A DNA stretch of 64,000 nucleotides from JAKANT01 sp035502095. GTDB taxonomy: Bacteria > Pseudomonadota > Gammaproteobacteria > Burkholderiales > Burkholderiaceae_F. Positions 29,040 through 37,588 of this stretch are shown here, piece by piece. Numbering within the stretch: position 1 is the stretch's first letter; each line of letters starts with the position of its first letter. A model generated the notes under the pieces. It worked only from the letters and a program-made list of their open reading frames with translations. It searched no databases and was not told the origin of the DNA. The stretch lies in the NCBI GenBank assembly GCA_035502095.1, contig DATJUX010000051.1, forward strand, positions 1 through 64,000, read 5' to 3'. The translations under genes and the position numbers were made by a program.

Positions 29040-31457
29040 TCATTTCGTCGACGGACACACGACCATGCTCACGGTGTCCGCCTTCTGCGTATCCGACGAC
29101 AGCGACCGCCACGGTGCCACGGCCTTGAATTTCGCGTTGTCGAGCAAGGCAAGCGCCGCGGTCTCGCCTGGCGAGTTGGGCGCGTAGCGGACCTCGTAAG
29201 ACCCGTTTGCTGCCGCCGGCGCACAGGTCAGGATCTCGAACGTCACGTTGGCGGGCACGCCGGGAATCTCGGCCAGGCGGATCTCCCCGGGCGCGAACCA
29301 GACCTCGAAGTGCAGCGGCCTGAGCTTGGTCGAGTCACCGTAACGGTCGCTCAGATCCTGCAGCTCGAACTTCGTCGACAGCACGAGCGTATTGATCACG
29401 CCGAGCAGGCGCCGCGCGTCGTTTTCGCATTCGGCGCTCTTGAAGCAACGCAGCACATTGCGCCCGGGTCCGTGCTTGACCAATTCGACCCCGGGCACGA
29501 CGACGCGCCCGGATTCCAGCCTGATTCGCCTCAGCTCCTGTTGCAAGGCGCGCGCCGCGCTCCGCTGCGCTTCGTCGGTGATGTGGATGTAGATCCGTGC
29601 GCCGGGCGTTTCTCCGGCCGGTATCTCCGGCGCATTGGCGGCGAGCACGTTCGCCTGCTGCTGCAGTTCCTTGGTGACGTCCTGGATCGAGCGCCACTCC
29701 GCCGCGGTCGGCGGCTGCTTCGTGTAGTCGGCCAGCCGGTCGCCGACTTCCCGCAGCACGGCCGCCGACTGCTGCGCGGTCTGCTGCTGCTTCTCGCTGC
29801 GGGCACGCGCGGCGTCCGTCGCCTCGGCCTGCTGCCTGGCGAGAGCGAGTTCGTCCTGCGCATTGAGCCAGCTCTTGATCGCCACCCCGAGCGCGACGCT
29901 GAGAAACAGCACGAGCGGGGCGATCACCCGCAACAGCAGGCTGCGCCGGCGCGCCTTGGCGCTCGCAGCGAGCAACGCCTGCACTCCGTCCCACTCGCCG
30001 CCGTACCGCTCCGCCCACGCGCGGTTGCGCCGGCGCATCCACTCGGTGCGCTCGATGGTCGCCGCCGGCCCGAGCACGTTCGAGCTGTCGCCGCGGAAAC
30101 TCTCCACCTGGACCAGCAGCGAGCGCCAGACCATGCCGCTGCGAAACTCGCGGTACAGCCATCCGTCCTTGCGGTCGCCGCCCAAGCGGCCCCAGCAGCG
30201 GATCAGCGCTTCATGGCCGATGTCGATGCGCTCGTCCAGATCGAGCGGCTCGCTGCCGTACGGCCGCAGCAGCGACACGCGCTCGGCGCGGTAGAGGTCG
30301 ATCACCCCGCGCACCCGCGCTTCGTCGGCGTTGGCCACCGCGATCAGCTCGCGCAGCGAGCGCGGCCGGCGTAGTGCCTGCCCTTCGGCGTTGATTTCCG
30401 TCAGCGCGCGGAAGATCTCCTCGATCACGCGGTCGGATTCGGCGGGCGGAGGAAACCGCTTTTGCGCCCGCTTCATCACCGCGTCGGCATGCCGTGAAAG
30501 CAGGCCCGACAGGCCGCCTTCGGCCGGATAGTGCTCGAGCCCGAGCCGCCACGGCGGCCGGCCGGCGGCGCCGGATGTCGGCAGCGACAGGTAGGTCGTG
30601 TCCGGCTGGTCCAGGACGACGCTCAGGTACATGCGCATGAGGCCATGCTGGATCAGCGGGAGCTGGTCCTGGTCGGACCCGGTTTCCGCGATCAGGCGCG
30701 CGGCGAGGTCGCGATCGACGCTGCCGCCGTAGAGCGTGGCGGGCTCGCAGATGGCACGCAGGAGATCGTCGTGATCCATGCGCGGCAGCAGGTACTGGGT
30801 GGCGTTGACGAGTTCGGCGAAGCCCGCATAGTGGCCGCACGCGCCGATGAACTCGGAGCGCATCGTCAGCGCCGCGTACAGGCCCTCGGGTCTCTGTTCG
30901 TGCAGGGCGACGAGAAGGTCGGTCAGCAGGCGCGCTTCGTCCGGTCCATGGCGGCGGGCATGCTCGAACAGCTCCTCGAACTGATCGATCAGGATGCAGA
31001 CGTGCACGCGCGTCGCCTCGCCCGCGCCGAGCAGCTCGGCAAGGGCAGAGGGTGCGGCGCGGCCGTAGTTCAGCGCGCGCCGGAACTGCCGCACCCGGTC
31101 TTCGTTGGGACGTTCCCGCTCCATCCGCGCCAGCGCGCGCGCGACGTTCCATAGCGGCGCTTCGCCGGGCACCGCGATGCAGGTGCGCCAGTCGACCCCG
31201 CCGCGTGCGTTCTCCTGCTCGAGCTTCGGCAGGATGGCGGCGCGCACGAGCGAACTCTTGCCGCAGCCCGAGTCGCCATGCAGGACCAGCACCCGGCGCT
31301 GGAGCAGGCTCTGCACGATGGCGTCGGCCATGCGCTCGCGGCCGAAGTAGATCGGCCACTCGTCCTTCTCGAATGGACGCAGGCCCGGATAAGGTGCGGC
31401 CGGGAGCCGAACGCTGAACCGCGGTCTGCCCGCGGCGCCGTCGGGCAAGGCGCTCAT
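29040..31457 (-). CDS. nSTAND1 NTPase with transmembrane anchor and C-terminal periplasmic-type domain
   Basis: 805 residues. It opens with PYPGLRPFEKDEWPIYFGRE (23-42), the diagnostic entry of nSTAND1 NTPases. It has Walker A GDSGCGKS (61-68), Walker B ILIDQFEE (155-162) and the winged-helix hallmark GHEALIRCW at 414-422. A single membrane helix lies at about 507-530, followed by a coiled coil (532-580) and a C-terminal domain (about 595-805) containing IYIHITDEAQRSAARALQQE. STAND NTPases act as ligand-gated switches. Here there are no WD or TPR repeats; the C-terminal domain beyond the membrane may be the sensor. It overlaps the TIR gene by ATGA, so the two are co-translated. Start at 31457 chosen for this overlap. 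Confidence 0.88.
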   Translation of the reverse strand: MSALPDGAAGRPRFSVRLPAAPYPGLRPFEKDEWPIYFGRERMADAIVQSLLQRRVLVLHGDSGCGKSSLVRAAILPKLEQENARGGVDWRTCIAVPGEAPLWNVARALARMERERPNEDRVRQFRRALNYGRAAPSALAELLGAGEATRVHVCILIDQFEELFEHARRHGPDEARLLTDLLVALHEQRPEGLYAALTMRSEFIGACGHYAGFAELVNATQYLLPRMDHDDLLRAICEPATLYGGSVDRDLAARLIAETGSDQDQLPLIQHGLMRMYLSVVLDQPDTTYLSLPTSGAAGRPPWRLGLEHYPAEGGLSGLLSRHADAVMKRAQKRFPPPAESDRVIEEIFRALTEINAEGQALRRPRSLRELIAVANADEARVRGVIDLYRAERVSLLRPYGSEPLDLDERIDIGHEALIRCWGRLGGDRKDGWLYREFRSGMVWRSLLVQVESFRGDSSNVLGPAATIERTEWMRRRNRAWAERYGGEWDGVQALLAASAKARRRSLLLRVIAPLVLFLSVALGVAIKSWLNAQDELALARQQAEATDAARARSEKQQQTAQQSAAVLREVGDRLADYTKQPPTAAEWRSIQDVTKELQQQANVLAANAPEIPAGETPGARIYIHITDEAQRSAARALQQELRRIRLESGRVVVPGVELVKHGPGRNVLRCFKSAECENDARRLLGVINTLVLSTKFELQDLSDRYGDSTKLRPLHFEVWFAPGEIRLAEIPGVPANVTFEILTCAPAAANGSYEVRYAPNSPGETAALALLDNAKFKAVAPWRSLSSDTQKADTVSMVVCPSTK

Positions 31458-32575
31458 GGCACGGGACCCGCCTGCGTCGCCTTCTGCTTGAGCCACTCGC
31501 GCACCTGCGGTGCCCACGGCTCGCGCTTGCCGTCCAGCCAGTCGGCCTGCACGTTGCGGGCGCTCGCGCACCGAATCGGCGTGGCCAGCTTGCCGCCGTC
31601 GTCGGTGTCGAGCACTCCGCACGGCAGCAGGCGATGCGATCGGGCACGCGCCGATTGACGATCGTGCCGGCCGACGACGACGAGATCAGCGTCCAGGGCG
31701 AGTCCATCCTCGGTGCCGACGAGCAGCAACGCATCGCACGCACTCATCGCCTCGATCCGGCGCTCGCTCACCTCGTGCAGCCGCTCCGGGTCGGCCCCGA
31801 CCCGGTCCGGGCTGCCCGGCACGACGACGAAGCCGTTGTCGGTCAGGTGCAGCCCCGCTTTCTCCCAGGCGGCAGCGCGATCGCTGCGGCCGTGCAGGTA
31901 GATCGACTGGCCGCCCCCCTGGCTCAGCTTGCGCGCTTCCTCGCGATTGCGCCGCAGGTCCTCGGCACGCTGCTTGAGCTCGTTCAGGTGCTGGTAGAGA
32001 CGTCCGGCAAGGTCGAGCAGGTGGTTGGCGAACTCGGCGCCGAACGCGTATCCGTTCGGCGCGGCGGGCGACCGATCGGTCCAGCCGAGCGGCCGTGGCG
32101 CCGTCGGATGGTCGCTGTGGAACTTGAAGCCGGGCAGCTGCGCGCCGCGCGCATCGAGCAGCGCCGGCGGCCAGGCTTCCGTGGTGGGCATGATGCGCAC
32201 CAGCGCGATGCGCCCGTTGGTCGACAGCCCGAGCGGGCCCTGCGCGCTCTGCCACCAGTCGCGCTCGTCGGTGCACCAGCGCGAGCGCAGGTAGTCGTCC
32301 GACATCAGCACGACCAGGATGCCGGAGGCGGCCACGTCGCCTTGCAGCTGCCCGCTCAGCGGCTCCAGCGGGTCGACGCCGCGGCCGGGGCGCAGATCCT
32401 TGTCGAGGAAGACGCGCAGGCTGCCACGCACGCGCGGATCGGTGCGCAGTTCGCGCTCCAGTTCCTGCGCGAACGCTTCCGACCATCGTTGCAGGAACGC
32501 TTCGCCGCCGGCGTCGCTGCCGTGGCTGTAGCTCACGAACAGGTCGTGGGCGAACGGGTCACCGACGTAGGACAT
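31454..32575 (-). CDS. TIR-domain protein with C-terminal Rossmann-like domain
   Basis: 373 residues. The TIR domain (about 8-175) shows HDLFVSYSH, LRVFLDKDLRPG and SDDYLRSRWCTDER. Glu104 of the WCxxE motif is the expected NAD-cleaving residue, so an NADase or a signal-making TIR is likely. Residues 195-235 are a polar coiled coil. The C-terminal part (about 236-345, IYLHGRSDRAAAWEKAG to SACDALLLVGTEDGLALD) looks like a second nucleotide-binding Rossmann domain. The start at 32575 overlaps the stop of a small upstream frame as TGATG; an earlier in-frame start adds only nine residues. Cytoplasmic. Confidence 0.88.
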   Translation of the reverse strand: MSYVGDPFAHDLFVSYSHGSDAGGEAFLQRWSEAFAQELERELRTDPRVRGSLRVFLDKDLRPGRGVDPLEPLSGQLQGDVAASGILVVLMSDDYLRSRWCTDERDWWQSAQGPLGLSTNGRIALVRIMPTTEAWPPALLDARGAQLPGFKFHSDHPTAPRPLGWTDRSPAAPNGYAFGAEFANHLLDLAGRLYQHLNELKQRAEDLRRNREEARKLSQGGGQSIYLHGRSDRAAAWEKAGLHLTDNGFVVVPGSPDRVGADPERLHEVSERRIEAMSACDALLLVGTEDGLALDADLVVVGRHDRQSARARSHRLLPCGVLDTDDGGKLATPIRCASARNVQADWLDGKREPWAPQVREWLKQKATQAGPVP

Positions 32576-32856
32576 CAGACGCGCGCAGCCGGGCGAGCGC
32601 ACAAGGGACTGGAGAATAGGTCAATCCGTCGCCCCTGCGTACCCCCGGGATGCCCGCGCGCGCTCGTCGGCCGAGATGAGACCCGGTCGAATTCGGCGCC
32701 CTGCCCGACGATCGTCCACTCGCGACACTCGAGCGCCTCGCAGGCGAAGGGCAGCGGCAGCGGCGTCTCGATGCCCGGCGGCACCTTCGCGAAGAGAATC
32801 TTGTCCTCCGCACTCACCGCTGGCGCGCCCGCCATCGAAAGGATCACCGCACACAT
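32575..32856 (-). CDS. Possible small secreted protein (93 aa) coupled to the TIR gene
   Basis: A reverse frame with a signal-peptide-like start (hydrophobic CAVILSMAGAPAVSA, then EDKILFAKV) and two Cys in ACEALEC. Its stop codon overlaps the TIR start as TGATG, the arrangement used for translational coupling. Against it: the ribosome-binding site is weak, the last 30 residues are Arg/Ser/Pro-rich as in chance frames, and I recognise no family. It could be a truncated former gene whose end now reads into the operon. Confidence 0.35.
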   Translation of the reverse strand: MCAVILSMAGAPAVSAEDKILFAKVPPGIETPLPLPFACEALECREWTIVGQGAEFDRVSSRPTSARGHPGGTQGRRIDLFSSPLCARPAARV

Positions 32857-32937
32857 CCCTGGACCGCAGCGGAGGAATGAACGGGCTATCGCGAATTGCT
32901 CCGATGCCCCGCGGTGTCTCGGCACCGGGCCCTGCGA

Positions 32938-33034
32938 ATGTCATCCCGAGCCGCACGCGAGGGACCTCGATCCGTGTCGCAGCTGCCCTGTTTCCTGCCA
33001 CGAGATGCCTGGTCGCTGCGCTCCTCGGAGTGAC
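32938..33034. repeat. Intergenic inverted-repeat element, copy 1
   Basis: The left arm begins tgtcatcccgag at 32940 and contains gagggacctcg. The right arm, read on the other strand, begins tgtcactccgaggagcgca and contains catctcg. The two arms form a long imperfect hairpin of about 95 bases. The same tgtcatcccgag plus gaggga core recurs at 48960, and a weaker relative at 62583. It sits between the TIR operon and the cohesin-like gene. Confidence 0.65.
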
Positions 33035-33042
33035 ACGAGGCG

Positions 33043-33747
33043 TCAGGGAACGATACGCAGCGCGTGCGAGTCGGGGGCGCGGATGTCGATGGCGCGGCCG
33101 TCCGCGCCGGTGGCCTGCGCGTTGATCTCGATCTTGGTGAGGGCCGGATTGACGGTCAACACATGGAAGCGCACGACAGCGGGCTTGTTCTCGCCGCCCT
33201 CGTCGCCGCTGGCGTTCACGCGCACCGACATGCGGCCGCCCGCGCCCTTGCCCTCGACCGGGTCGAGCACGGCGGCGTCATAGGAGAGTTCGACGGTCGC
33301 GCTCGCGCTCAATCCCGGCGAGGCCTGCATGCCGACACCGACCAGGAAATCCTGCTCGATCGCGACCTGGTTGGGCGCACTGAACGTCAACGCCACGAAT
33401 TCCGGCTGCGGACCGGCCGGAGCTTCGTAAGGGACGTAGGGGAGCGGATCGGTCGAGAAGACGAGCACCTGCTTCGTGCCGAGCGGCAGGTACGTGAGCA
33501 CCATGTGGTCCGCCTCGATCGCATCGACGCGGTATTCGTGATCCAGGTTCCGGCCGAGACGCGCCGCGTAGGGATAGTGGTCGCGCTCGAGCAATACGGT
33601 CGTGCGCCCGTTCTGAGTCCATTTGCCGAGGTATTTGAATGGAAGCGGCGGCGGGCCCGCTGCCCTGGCGGTGACCGTGTCCGCACCCACGCTACCGCAA
33701 TAGAGGATTGCGATTGCGCACACTGCAGCGGCGATCTTTCCCGGCAT
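33043..33747 (-). CDS. Cohesin-like secretion-associated protein
   Basis: 234 residues with a signal peptide (hydrophobic 5-17, cleavage near VGADT). Residues 30-95 (PPLPFKYLGKWTQNGRTTV, then AIEADHMVLTYLPLGTKQVL) match the small PilP/GspC-like periplasmic protein encoded beside type II secretion genes in betaproteobacteria. Residues about 115-234 look like a cohesin-type beta domain (FLVGVGMQASPGLSASATVE, LSYDAAVLD). No secretion apparatus genes are in this window, so the gene is orphaned from its usual partners. A periplasmic, complex-associated role is inferred. Confidence 0.6.
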   Translation of the reverse strand: MPGKIAAAVCAIAILYCGSVGADTVTARAAGPPPLPFKYLGKWTQNGRTTVLLERDHYPYAARLGRNLDHEYRVDAIEADHMVLTYLPLGTKQVLVFSTDPLPYVPYEAPAGPQPEFVALTFSAPNQVAIEQDFLVGVGMQASPGLSASATVELSYDAAVLDPVEGKGAGGRMSVRVNASGDEGGENKPAVVRFHVLTVNPALTKIEINAQATGADGRAIDIRAPDSHALRIVP

Positions 33748-33927
33748 CCCGCGCCACGCTTCGGTGTCGAACCGGACACGACCGCGTGGATTGTGAACCC
33801 TCCCGGCAGAAATGCCAGTCCGGGCGCGGGCCGCGACGTTTCGCTTGACGATGCGCCGCGCTAACGCAGGACGCCCGCGCCTGGGCTGTGGGCAGATTCG
33901 CGTCGCCGCCCGACCCGGGTGCGGAAG

Positions 33928-34851
33928 TCAGTACGCTTCGGGCACCATCATCGACTCCGGCACCGGCTGGCGCAGGTACTCGGGATGGCGCACGCGATCG
34001 GGCAGCGTGATCGGTGGATGCTCGACCTCGCGGTACCCGAACTGCCCGAGCAGATGGTGGATGCAGTTCAGGCGCGCGCGTTTCTTGTCGACCGCCTGCA
34101 CCACCCACCACGGTGCTTCGGCGATATGCGTGCGCTGGAGCATGAGTTCCTTCGCCTTCGTGTAGTCCTCCCAGCGCCGCCGCGACTCGAGGTCCATCGG
34201 GCTGAGCTTCCACTGCTTGAGCGGATCGTGGATGCGGCTCAGGAAACGCAGGTGCTGCTCGTCGTCGGTGATCGAGAACCAGTACTTCAGCAGGCGGACG
34301 CCGGCACGCACCAGCATGCGCTCGAACTCGGGCACGGAGCGGAAGAACTCCTCGTACTCGTAGTCGGTGCAGAATCCCATCACCCGCTCGACGCCGGCGC
34401 GGTTGTACCAGCTGCGATCGAACAGGACGATTTCGCCGGCCGCGGGCAGGTGCGCGATGTAGCGCTGGAAGTACCACTGCGTGAGTTCGCGGTCGTTCGG
34501 CGCGGGCAGTGCGACCACGCGGCACACGCGCGGATTGAGCCGCTGGGTGATGCGCTTGATGACACCGCCCTTGCCGGCTGCATCGCGCCCTTCGAACACG
34601 ATCACGATCTTGCGCCGCTCCTGCTGCACCCAGTCCTGCAGCTTGACCAGTTCGCCCTGGAGCCGGAACAGCTCCTTGAAGTAGGCAAGGCGCTCCGAAC
34701 GTTCGTTCTCCTCCCGCGCCGCGGAGCCGGCGCCGGGCAGGTCGGCGAAATTGCGATCCTCGACCTCGAGTTCGAGCTCCTCGTCGTACCCGTCGACGAG
34801 TTCGCGTTCGATTCGCCGCAGCAGTTCGTCGTGGCTACCGTCGCCGAGCAT
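33928..34851 (-). CDS. ppk2: Polyphosphate kinase 2 (PPK2)
   Basis: 307 residues, standard length for a single-domain PPK2. Walker A is VFEGRDAAGKGGVIKRI (about 84-100), the lid-type loop LFDRSWYNRAGVERVMGF carries Walker B, and the family-specific RFLSRIHDPLKQWKLSPMD and VDKKRARLNCIHHLL are present. PPK2 transfers phosphate between polyphosphate and nucleotides, usually making ATP or GTP from polyP and the diphosphate. It lies 12 bp after the Pit phosphate transporter gene, so phosphate uptake and storage are co-expressed. Confidence 0.94.
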   Translation of the reverse strand: MLGDGSHDELLRRIERELVDGYDEELELEVEDRNFADLPGAGSAAREENERSERLAYFKELFRLQGELVKLQDWVQQERRKIVIVFEGRDAAGKGGVIKRITQRLNPRVCRVVALPAPNDRELTQWYFQRYIAHLPAAGEIVLFDRSWYNRAGVERVMGFCTDYEYEEFFRSVPEFERMLVRAGVRLLKYWFSITDDEQHLRFLSRIHDPLKQWKLSPMDLESRRRWEDYTKAKELMLQRTHIAEAPWWVVQAVDKKRARLNCIHHLLGQFGYREVEHPPITLPDRVRHPEYLRQPVPESMMVPEAY

Positions 34852-34863
34852 GTCGTCCTCGCG

Positions 34864-36476
34864 CTAGAACAGGTGACAGAACGACCAGTACAGGAGCCCC
34901 GAAAGCATGATCGCCGCCGGCAGCGTCAGCACCCACGCCATCACGAGATTGCGGATCGTCGCCATTTGCAAACCCGACTGATTCGCGGCCATCGTTCCCG
35001 CCACGCCGGACGACAGCACGTGCGTCGTCGAAACCGACAGCCCGAACATGTCGGCCGCTCCGATCGTCGTCATGGCAACCAGTTCGGCCGAAGCACCCTG
35101 GGCATAGGTCAGGTGCGACTTGCCGATCTTCTCGCCGACCGTCACGACGATGCGCTTCCAGCCGACCATCGTTCCGAGCCCCAACGCGATCGCGACCGCG
35201 ACCTTGACCCACAGCGGGATGAACTTGGTGGCAGCGTCGATCTGCTTCTTGAAGGCGCCGAGGTTCTCGCGCGTCGCGCGGTCGAAATTCACGCTGGGAT
35301 TCTTCTCCAGGAACCGGATCGCCTCGGATGCCAGGTACATGTCGTTGCGCACGTTCGCTACCAGCTCCGACGGCACCTTGGCGAGCGAGCCGTGCTCGCG
35401 CACCTGCGCGCCGAGGCTGCCGGTGGTCGCGGCCAGCGCCGGCACGACGTCGTCATGCAGTTCCTTGGTCCGCACGTATTCCGCGAGCACCGCGCGCGGA
35501 TCGGCCGGTACCGGACCGGGGGCGCTGCGCTGGAGTTCAGCCTGGGTCACCTGGGCGACCGCCACGAATTCCGTGGTCTCGCTCGCGGGCATGGAGCGGT
35601 TCAGCGCGTACGAAAGCGGCACCGTGCCGACGAGGATCAGCATGATCAGCCCCATGCCTTTCTGGCCGTCGTTCGAGCCGTGTGCGAAGGAGACACCGGT
35701 GCACGTCAGTACCAGCAGGCTGCGAATCCACCACGGAGGAGCCTTGGCACCGCGCGGCGCTTCGTACAGTTCCCGGTTCTTGACCAGCCGGCGCAGCACC
35801 AGCACCAGCAACGCCGCGAAGATGAAACCGACCAGTGGCGAAAGGAGCAGCGAGTAGCCGACCTTGGTCGCCTGACTCCAGTCGACCCCGCTCGTGCCGT
35901 CGCGGCCGTGCATCAGCGCGTTCGCCACGCCGACGCCGATGATCGAGCCGATCAGCGTAGTGACGACGATGCCGGCAGGCCGAGCCACCACGTGCCGAGG
36001 TTCCAGATGATGGCCGCGATCAACAACGCGAACACCATCGCGAATCCGGCGCTCGAACCGACCTGCAGGATCAGTTCCACCGGCAAGAGCGAGATGATCC
36101 CGAAGGCCACCGCGCCGCTCGAGACCAGCACGCCGAGGAAGTTGAACGCGCCCGACCACACGACCGCAACGTGCGGCGGCAACGAGTGCGTGTAGATGAC
36201 GGTCGCGACCGCATTCGCGGTGTCGTGGAATCCGTTGACGAACTCGAATCCGAGTGCGATCAGGAGTGCCAGTCCGAGCAGCAGGAACGGCAGCCAGGTC
36301 GCGCTGTGGGTTCCCGCTTCCGCGAGGTCGCCGAACAGGCTGTAGCAGGTAAAGAGCAGACCAGCGAGAAGGAAAAACAGGAAAACAAGCGCGGTCAGGC
36401 GGCCGGGCCGACGATCGAGTTGCGGGCGCGCGGCCCCGTGCGCAGCATGCAGCGTCGCTTCGGCGGTTGTCGTCAT
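34864..36476 (-). pseudogene. pit: Pit-type inorganic phosphate transporter with a one-base frameshift
   Basis: The N-terminal part (from 36476; FEFVNGFHDTANAVATVIYT) and the C-terminal part (VSFAHGSNDGQKGMGLIM; AADMFGLSVSTTHVLSSGVA) are in different frames but together make a full PiT/PHO4 permease of about 537 residues. The break falls in the signature PASSSHTLIG. The DNA reads S-S-S codons, then two bases instead of a His codon, then T-L-I-G. One base is missing between 35959 and 35960. Either the gene is recently inactivated or the sequence has an error; nothing else is damaged. In the read as given, translation ends about 170 residues in. An inserted soluble loop (about residues 270-410) is kept. 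Coupled to ppk2. Confidence 0.85.
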
Positions 36477-36642
36477 GGTGGTCTCGGTGGCGATGCGGGA
36501 GGGCGATCGTCCGACCCCCCGATGACGCTCGCGTGACAGGCTCGCGGGGCTCGCTCGGGGCGGTGATTCCTGCGTCGCGCCGCACGTCGCTCCGCACGTC
36601 CGCCGCGCGCCGCGCACGCTGAACCGAGTTCCGTACTCGGAT

Positions 36643-36660
36643 CAGTCACTTGCGAGTCAC
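36643..36660 (+). promoter_or_regulatory. Possible PhoB-box-like direct repeat
   Basis: Two heptamers, cagtcac and gagtcac, are repeated with an 11-base period in the gap between the divergent pit and LpxH-like genes. PhoB boxes have the same geometry (7-base half site plus 4) with consensus ctgtcat/c. The match is partial, but a phosphate-starvation site next to pit-ppk2 would make sense. Confidence 0.25.
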
Positions 36661-36682
36661 TTCGCATCCTTAGGCTGCGGCG

Positions 36683-37588
36683 ATGGATTCCGTTGTCGAC
36701 GCACCACGGCCCTACCGGTTGGCCTTTCTAGCCTCGCAGGCGGCGTCGGCCGCCGCTGACGCCACCGGCGCTGCGGCGGTACGCCGCCTGCGCACGATTT
36801 TCGTCTCCGACATCCATCTCGGCACGCCGGGCTGCAAGGCGGCGCACCTGATCGACTTCCTGCGCCATCACCAGGCGGAGCATCTCTACCTGATCGGCGA
36901 CGTCATCGATGCGTGGGCGCTGAAGCGCCGTTTCTTCTGGCCGCAGGCGCACAACGACGTGGTGCAGAAGGTGCTGCGCTGTGCGCGCAAGGGGACCCGC
37001 GTCACCTACGTTCCGGGCAACCACGACGAAGTCGGGCGCCAGTTCTGCGGCCTGAACTTCGGCGACATCGCGATCCGCGCCGAAGCCGAGCATCGCCTCC
37101 TCGACGGCCGCCGCATGTGGATCGTGCACGGCGATTTCGCCGACGGCGTGATCCAGCACGCGCGCTGGCTGGCGAAGCTCGGCGACCGCCTGTACGACTT
37201 CATCCTGTGGCTGAACCGCCACTTCAACGACCTGCGCGCATTCCTCGGGCGCGACTACTGGTCGCTGTCGCAATACCTCAAGCACAAGACCAAGAACGCA
37301 GTGAGCTTCATCACGAACTTCGAGCACGTCCTGCTGCGCGAGGCGCGCCGGCGCGGCTACGACGGCGTCGTGTGCGGCCACATCCACAAGGCCGAGATCC
37401 GCGCCATGGACGGCCTGCTCTATTGCAACGACGGCGACTGGGTCGAGAGCCTGACCGCGCTGGTCGAGACGCTCGACGGCCAGCTCGAAATCGTCGAGTG
37501 GAGCGTGATTCGTGCGCCCGCGGAACCCGTGCCGCGCTGGGATCACGAGGAGGTGGGGGCGGCGAGCGGAGTCGAAGTCGCGGCATGA
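36683..37588 (+). CDS. LpxH-like metallophosphatase (UDP-2,3-diacylglucosamine diphosphatase family)
   Basis: 301 residues with all calcineurin-type metal ligands: VSDIHLG (Asp43, His45), IGDVIDAW, VPGNHDE, WIVHGDF and GHIHKAE. The sequence between (NAVSFITNFEHVLLREARRR) fits the LpxH-like group often paired with glycosyltransferases. LpxH proper cleaves UDP-diacylglucosamine in lipid A synthesis; this group is longer and may act on another lipid or nucleotide substrate. Cytoplasmic or membrane-peripheral. It overlaps the glycosyltransferase gene by ATGA, so the two act together in envelope glycolipid metabolism. Confidence 0.82.
   Translation: MDSVVDAPRPYRLAFLASQAASAAADATGAAAVRRLRTIFVSDIHLGTPGCKAAHLIDFLRHHQAEHLYLIGDVIDAWALKRRFFWPQAHNDVVQKVLRCARKGTRVTYVPGNHDEVGRQFCGLNFGDIAIRAEAEHRLLDGRRMWIVHGDFADGVIQHARWLAKLGDRLYDFILWLNRHFNDLRAFLGRDYWSLSQYLKHKTKNAVSFITNFEHVLLREARRRGYDGVVCGHIHKAEIRAMDGLLYCNDGDWVESLTALVETLDGQLEIVEWSVIRAPAEPVPRWDHEEVGAASGVEVAA

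Noticed and set aside
27870..30374. 834-codon forward open frame over patatin and nSTAND1
   Set aside because: No domain signature; antisense shadow of the patatin and NTPase genes.
33919..36195. 758-codon forward open frame over ppk2 and pit
   Set aside because: Low-complexity basic composition; shadows PPK2 and the transporter.
35952..36617. Programmed frameshifting in pit
   Set aside because: No slippery heptamer or downstream pseudoknot is apparent, and one missing base in a conserved His codon explains the break more simply.
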